The position numbers were made by a program, and so were the translations under genes. The notes below the pieces were generated by a model. The model did not search any database and was not told where the DNA came from. It worked only from the letters and a program-made list of their open reading frames with translations. From NCBI RefSeq assembly GCF_014654785.1, contig NZ_BNBD01000016.1, positions 62,001-126,000 on the forward strand: a stretch of DNA of 64,000 nucleotides, given 5' to 3'. The DNA comes from Streptomyces mashuensis. GTDB lineage: Bacteria > Actinomycetota > Actinomycetes > Streptomycetales > Streptomycetaceae. Each line of letters begins with the position of its first letter. The stretch's first letter is position 1. This document shows, piece after piece, positions 59,923-64,000 of this stretch.

Positions 59923-59936
59923 GCCGTGGGGGTCCT

Positions 59937-59965
59937 GGCCCGGGGGCTAGCGGAGCCCCCGGGCC
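59937..59965. terminator. Bidirectional hairpin terminator
   Basis: Perfect 12-bp stem (GGCCCGGGGGCT with its complement) and 5-base loop. It overlaps the end of the opposite small membrane gene. Confidence 0.7.
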
Positions 59966-60159
59966 TGGGCCCGGGAGCCGAGGACCGTGACCACCAGGCC
60001 GACGAGTCCGAGCGCTTCGGGTCTGAGCCCGGGGGCGCAGGCGGCCACGACGACCACCACGATGACGATGGTCAGGGCGTCGTACAGCTGACCGGCGAGA
60101 GGATGTCTGCGACGGGCGCCTTTCCGCTGTCCCGCTCCGCACTTTCTCGGCTTGCCCAT
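59947..60159 (-). CDS. Small membrane protein (70 aa)
   Basis: A 70-residue protein: a basic N-terminus (GKPRKCGAGQRKGARRRHP), a strong hydrophobic segment (ALTIVIVVVVVAACAPG), a short loop and a second hydrophobic segment. GGGGAG lies upstream of the ATG at 60159, although GTG codons at 60168 and 60162 are alternatives. Small two-helix basic proteins of this type are frequent in Streptomyces. Function unknown. Confidence 0.6.
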   Translation of the reverse strand: MGKPRKCGAGQRKGARRRHPLAGQLYDALTIVIVVVVVAACAPGLRPEALGLVGLVVTVLGSRAQARGLR

Positions 60160-60367
60160 CACGATCACACTCCCCTAACCGTCGTGACCGGGGTTCCGGC
60201 GAAACCGTCGAATCCCACGAGGATGGTTTCGCTTAAGCCGAACTGTGCAGCCGTATAGGCGATTAATCAAATACGAAGCGAATTAATCACTCTCGTGTCG
60301 CAATGCGATCCCCGGTCCGGGCGGATACGGTCGTCCGTGAAGCTGCCACCCAGACCGGGAGAGTTCG

Positions 60368-60574
60368 ATGGCCAGGGGCACCGTGAAGTGGTTCGACAAC
60401 GACAAGGGCTTCGGCTACATCGAGCCGGAGTCGGGCGGGGAGGAGGTCTTCGTCTCCCATTCCGACGTCAAGGTGGCGGGTTTTCCCACCCTGTCGGCGG
60501 GCCAGACCGTCGAGTACGAGTCCCTCACCGGCCCCAAGGGGCCCCAGGCCAGGGACGTCAAGCCGGTCGGCTGA
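60368..60574 (+). CDS. CspA-family cold-shock protein
   Basis: A 68-residue single cold-shock domain. RNP1 is KGFGYIE (13-19) and RNP2 is VFVSHS (27-32), with the N-terminal GTVKWFDNDKGFGYI pattern nearly canonical. It binds single-stranded RNA or DNA and acts as an RNA chaperone. The 200-base upstream region is AT-rich with two GATTAATC-like boxes, perhaps part of a regulated leader. The stop lies inside the convergent PIG-L gene, with a 17-base overlap. Confidence 0.93.
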   Translation: MARGTVKWFDNDKGFGYIEPESGGEEVFVSHSDVKVAGFPTLSAGQTVEYESLTGPKGPQARDVKPVG

Positions 60575-62423
60575 GCCGCGGCCCGGCGGCCAGCGGTACG
60601 CCGGTGCGGCGGCTCTGCGCGACCGACGGCGGCGAGTCGGCGCTCCTCGTCGCCGTCAGCGGGAGCACCGGCGCACCGGGCACCTGCGGCCGGCCCGCGG
60701 GCGGGACGTACCCCTCCAGCCGGGCCCGCCCCCACGCGTACGGGTCGGCCTGCGCACTGCCGAACGGCGACCACGCCAGGCGGGCCCGGCCGGTCCGGTC
60801 GGTGGTGTCGGAGTCGTAGACCATCACGTTGGCGGTCAGCGCGGCCGGGTCCGCGGCGGCCGGCAGCAGCCCGAGCGGGATGCGGAGCTCGACGGTGTAG
60901 CCCGTGTACGGACGGTCGTGCACGGTGGCGGCCCAGCGCATGCCCGGCGCGGTACGGGCCGCCGGCCCCTGGTGGTGGTCGGCGTCGCGGGCCGCGCACG
61001 CCCCGCCCTCGGCGGTGAAGGGCAGCACGGCCGCCTTGAAGGTGGCCGCGGTGTCGTCCGCGGTGCCCCGCGGGTCGAGGGCGACCTCGACGGAGTCGGT
61101 GCGCCAGTGCCGCTTGCAGTCCGCGGTGGACAGCACGGCGCCCTTGCGGTCGTCGGTGACGTCGACGAGGACGTACAGGTCGTCGCCGTAACGGGTCATG
61201 CGCGCGGTGGCCGAGCAGTCGCGGGCCGAGGCGCAGCGCTCCCCCTGCCAGTGCGTCAGCCGCAGCTGCTCGCCCGGGTACTCGCCGGGCGCGGCCCGGC
61301 CGTCGACGGCCGGGCGCCGCGGCGCGGGCAGCACCGTGGTGCCGGGGGCGGCGGGGTACGCGGGCTGGACGTCGTTGGCGAGCCAGGGCATGCCCACGCG
61401 CCGGGCCCAGTCGCGGAACCCGGCGTACAGCGGGCGCAGCGGGCCGTCCTGCCCGTGCACGGCGGCGCGCACCGGCCGGCCGTGCTCGGCCAGGACGGAG
61501 AACCAGTCGCAGCCCATCCGGGCGCGCGGCGTGGTGACGCGGGCGGGCAGGGAGCCGAAGCCCTGGGTGCGGTAGAGGCGGGCGGCGGTTCGTTCGCGCT
61601 GGGCCCAGGTGGTGCCGTGGCGGGCGGACCAGGTGCCCTCCCACACGCCTTCCTGCGGGAGGCCGGTGGTGGGGTCGTGCGGCCGGGCGGTGGCGCAGGA
61701 GGGTCCCACCGGGCCGGCGAAGCCCCAGTTCTGGGTGAGCAGGCGCGAGGGCTGCCAGGGGCGGTACTTCTCCTTGGTGATCTGCCCGGGGAAGGCAGTG
61801 CGCTTCCCGGCGAGCGCGAACGCCTCGACGGCCAGGCGCGCGGCCTGCTGGTGGGCGCCGTGCTGGTCGAAGGGGCGCGGGTCCATCGTCACGACCGTGT
61901 CGGGGGTGGTGGCGCGGATCAGGCGGACGAGCCGTTCCAGGGTGTCGGTGCCCTGGGGCGTGCGTTCCCAGGCGCGGGCGGTGAGCGGCGCCGAGAGGGT
62001 GTACCAGAAGTCGGGCTTGTCGAGGTAGTGGACGTTGCGGATGCCGGCGAGGCCGACGGCGGCGCGTTCCTCGCGCTCCCTGATGAGGCCGAGGGCCGGG
62101 CCCTCCTCGGTGCCGACGGCGTTGCCGCCGCCCTCGCCGCGGGTGACGGTCGCCACGCCGGTGGTGCGTCCCTGCCGTTCGTGCCACTGGCCGAAGGCGG
62201 CGAGCGACTGGAACTCGTCGTCGGGGTGGGCGCCGACGAAGAGGACGTCGGTGTGGGCGGGGCCGGAGGGCCGTGCGGCCGGGGCGCCGTCCGCGGGTGC
62301 CGCGGCGGTGGCGAGGGCCAGCGCGGTGACGGCGGCGACGAGCGCGGACCGCACGGGTCTGCTGCGGCGGGCGGGACGGGGGCGGGGCGGGTGCGTGGGC
62401 GCGGTGGCGCGGACGTCGGGCAT
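60558..62423 (-). CDS. Secreted PIG-L deacetylase with C-terminal carbohydrate-binding-like domain
   Basis: A 621-residue exported protein. A Pro/Arg-rich start and signal segment (about 24-46) precede the PIG-L domain, with the zinc motif GAHPDDEF and the later DPRPFDQHGAHQQAARL block. This family deacetylates N-acetylglucosaminyl groups. After about residue 370 a beta-rich region (VDGRAAPGEYPGEQLRLTHW) resembles a CBM9/DOMON sugar-binding domain. Together they suggest an extracellular deacetylase on amino-sugar polymers or glycolipids. The 3' end overlaps the cold-shock gene by 17 bases. Confidence 0.85.
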   Translation of the reverse strand: MPDVRATAPTHPPRPRPARRSRPVRSALVAAVTALALATAAAPADGAPAARPSGPAHTDVLFVGAHPDDEFQSLAAFGQWHERQGRTTGVATVTRGEGGGNAVGTEEGPALGLIREREERAAVGLAGIRNVHYLDKPDFWYTLSAPLTARAWERTPQGTDTLERLVRLIRATTPDTVVTMDPRPFDQHGAHQQAARLAVEAFALAGKRTAFPGQITKEKYRPWQPSRLLTQNWGFAGPVGPSCATARPHDPTTGLPQEGVWEGTWSARHGTTWAQRERTAARLYRTQGFGSLPARVTTPRARMGCDWFSVLAEHGRPVRAAVHGQDGPLRPLYAGFRDWARRVGMPWLANDVQPAYPAAPGTTVLPAPRRPAVDGRAAPGEYPGEQLRLTHWQGERCASARDCSATARMTRYGDDLYVLVDVTDDRKGAVLSTADCKRHWRTDSVEVALDPRGTADDTAATFKAAVLPFTAEGGACAARDADHHQGPAARTAPGMRWAATVHDRPYTGYTVELRIPLGLLPAAADPAALTANVMVYDSDTTDRTGRARLAWSPFGSAQADPYAWGRARLEGYVPPAGRPQVPGAPVLPLTATRSADSPPSVAQSRRTGVPLAAGPRLSRPA

Positions 62424-62486
62424 GGACCGGCTCCCTGTCGGTGAAGGGTCGTGTCGGCCCGATTCCTTCCCCGGCGTGCCCCGGGG

Positions 62487-63290
62487 TCATTCGGGGCGGG
62501 CCTCCAGGAGCACGGCGTGGAAGGAGCCGGCCTCCTCGCGGCCGGCCGGGTCGCCGCCGGCGGCGCGGACGGCCCGTACGGCGTAGTCGCGTTCGCGGGC
62601 GTCGGTGAACAGCCGCTGCGGGTAGGTGCGGGAGGTGTCGGTGCGGGTGTGCAGGCCGTGCTCGGCGAAGCAGGCGACCAGGGGTTCCAGGGGGACGGTC
62701 CGCAGCACGAACGCGCTGACCCACACCGGCCGCCGCGCATGCCGCAGCAGCCGGTCGAAGGTGCGCCGGGTGACGTAACTGCCGCCGCCCGTCACCGTGA
62801 TGAGGCCGACCCCGGCCAGGGCGCGGCGCAGCTCCGGTCCCGGCTCGTCCTCCTCGAGGTTGTCGGTGTGGGCCTCGTCCAGGAGGCCGGCGGCGCGGGC
62901 GTAGCGGACGGCGTGGCCGGCGATGTCGAGCCCGAGGACGCGGAGGGCGCCGGGACGGCGTCTGGCGGCGTAGAACTCCCGGTCGGCGGCAAGGAGTTCG
63001 GCGGTGGTCATGGGGGCGGTGACGGGCCCGGTGTAGCGCTCGTAGAGCCCGGCGAGGGTGACGTCGTGGTTGAGCAGGGCGGCGTTGATGCCGTACGAGG
63101 AGCACAGGTCGAGCACGGCGGGCGGGGTGCCGCCGGGGGCCTCGGCGGCCGCGCGTGCGGCGGCGGCACGGCGGAAGACGGGCCGGGCGTGCTCGGGGAT
63201 CTCGTAGCGCAGGGGCGCGAGGCGACGGAAGTACGGCCGCGGGTCGGGCGCGTCGTAGACGTCGTCGAACCGCGTCTTGCCCGCTGCCAT
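62487..63290 (-). CDS. SAM-dependent methyltransferase
   Basis: A 267-residue class I methyltransferase. Motif I is VLDLCSSYGINAALL, with an acidic residue after the second strand in VLGLDIAGHAV, and a GLITVTGGGSYVTRR segment later. A conserved Tyr-Phe-Arg N-terminus (DPRPYFRRLAPLRYEIPEHA) is typical of a group of uncharacterised actinobacterial methyltransferases. Substrate is unknown. It lies downstream of a basic amino-acid decarboxylase gene and is separated from it by a hairpin. Confidence 0.8.
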   Translation of the reverse strand: MAAGKTRFDDVYDAPDPRPYFRRLAPLRYEIPEHARPVFRRAAAARAAAEAPGGTPPAVLDLCSSYGINAALLNHDVTLAGLYERYTGPVTAPMTTAELLAADREFYAARRRPGALRVLGLDIAGHAVRYARAAGLLDEAHTDNLEEDEPGPELRRALAGVGLITVTGGGSYVTRRTFDRLLRHARRPVWVSAFVLRTVPLEPLVACFAEHGLHTRTDTSRTYPQRLFTDARERDYAVRAVRAAGGDPAGREEAGSFHAVLLEARPE

Positions 63291-63310
63291 GGGATCACGG
63301 TATCCGGGGT

Positions 63311-63339
63311 GGCCCCCGCGCGCCCTGCGCGCGGGGGCC
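63311..63339 (-). terminator. Hairpin terminator after the decarboxylase gene
   Basis: Perfect 13-bp stem (GGCCCCCGCGCGC with its complement) and 3-base loop in the decarboxylase-methyltransferase gap. Confidence 0.7.
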
Positions 63340-63372
63340 AGTCGGGTGCGTGGGCCGTGCGGTGCCCGGCGG

Positions 63373-64000
63373 TCACTCGGTGACGCAGGAGATCCAGTAC
63401 TGGCCCCGGTCGTGGTGGACGCCGTGGGTCTCGGCGGCGAAGCCCGGGAACGTGCGGTCGAACGCCTCCAGGACGCGCAGGTAGCGCAGGAGCGGGCCGT
63501 CGTGCCGGCCGGCGCGCTCGCCGGGCATGAGCACCGGGATGCCGGGCGGCGTGGTGGTGACCTGGGTGGCCACGACGCGCTCGGCCAGGCCGGACAGGGG
63601 GACGAGTTCGGTGCGGCCGCGGATGAAGCGCTGGTAGGTCTCGGCGGGCGTGAGGACCTGCTCGGGCGGGTGCTCGCCGGCGAACGCCTCGTTGACGAGT
63701 TCGGTGTACTTGTTCTCGCTCAGGTAGCGGTGCATCTCGTCGCACAGCTGCCGGAGGGTGACGTCCCTGTAGCGCCCGGGGTGGGCGCGCACGACGTCCG
63801 GGAGGACCTCGGCCAGCGGGGCGTCCTTGTCGTAGAGGTACTTGAAGTCGGTGAGGGCGTCGAGGAGGGTGCCCCACTTGCCCTTGGTGATGCCCATGGA
63901 GAAGAGCAGCAGGAAGGTGTAGACGTCGGTCTTCTCGACGACGATCTGCCGCGTCTCCAGGTAGGACGTGACGATGCGCGCGGGGATGCCGGAGTCCGCG
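63373..64000 (-). CDS. Orn/Lys/Arg decarboxylase, C-terminal part (5' end outside window)
   Basis: The last 209 residues of a large fold-type I PLP decarboxylase; the frame is open at the right edge, with ADSGIPARIVTSYLETRQIVV before MGITKGKWGTLL. The C-terminal domain pattern (GIPVLMPGER, then LRYLRVLEAFDRTFPGF and GVHHDRGQYWISCV) matches biodegradative-type arginine, lysine or ornithine decarboxylases. The PLP lysine is outside the window. A second basic amino-acid decarboxylase occurs at 1138, but of an unrelated fold. Confidence 0.87.
   Translation of the reverse strand, partial: ADSGIPARIVTSYLETRQIVVEKTDVYTFLLLFSMGITKGKWGTLLDALTDFKYLYDKDAPLAEVLPDVVRAHPGRYRDVTLRQLCDEMHRYLSENKYTELVNEAFAGEHPPEQVLTPAETYQRFIRGRTELVPLSGLAERVVATQVTTTPPGIPVLMPGERAGRHDGPLLRYLRVLEAFDRTFPGFAAETHGVHHDRGQYWISCVTE

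Overview
The window is very GC-rich, with short AT-rich patches confined to promoters, frequent GTG starts, GGAGG-type ribosome binding sites and many perfect GC hairpins between genes. A rodlin, DUF397/DUF5753 pairs, an MmyB-type regulator, DUF574 methyltransferase, DUF5133, DUF1996 and a TTA codon in two likely regulatory genes all point to Streptomyces or a close relative. The sequence reads as chromosomal accessory territory. I saw no rRNA, tRNA, CRISPR array or insertion sequence.

Layout. 1-4.9 kb: end of an exporter, a streptothricin-acetyltransferase-like GNAT, a fold-III PLP decarboxylase, a PucR regulator and DUF5133. 4.9-7.5 kb: two-component system and an ArsC-like protein. 7.5-14.6 kb: secreted M6 protease, bulb-type lectin, two small secreted proteins and a membrane patatin. 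14.8-18.3 kb: GntR-TetR hybrid regulator divergent from an FAD monooxygenase, then an aminotransferase. 18.4-36 kb: the most coherent region (below). 36-43.2 kb: secreted amidase, M4 protease, EamA-type transporter, mycothiol-enzyme-like protein, I36 inhibitor and a structured intergenic region. 43.4-47.4 kb: a cluster of signalling genes (XRE proteins, DUF574, DUF397, HATPase). 47.5-52.5 kb: unknown two-gene operon, an anchored protein, MmyB regulator, P450 and rodlin. 52.7-59.9 kb: DUF4142-DUF1996, a second PucR-like regulator and a redox operon (cytochrome-b-like, NuoF-like, COG4315 lipoprotein). 60-64 kb: cold-shock protein, PIG-L deacetylase, methyltransferase and the 3' end of a basic amino-acid decarboxylase.

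The main result is a probable collagen-utilisation regulon at 18.4-35.9 kb. It holds a secreted M9 collagenase, a divergent M6-type protease, a five-gene peptide ABC importer, an Xaa-Pro peptidase and a complete trans-4-hydroxy-L-proline pathway: epimerase, three-subunit D-hydroxyproline dehydrogenase, deaminase and 2-oxoglutarate-semialdehyde dehydrogenase. Together these would take collagen to 2-oxoglutarate. The importer and collagenase promoters carry a 40-bp module with 33 identical positions, including the -35/-10 spacer, and the hydroxyproline operon promoter has a variant of the same core. This suggests one dedicated regulator, not encoded within the cluster. Functions come from motif recognition, and the shared-regulator idea is inference.
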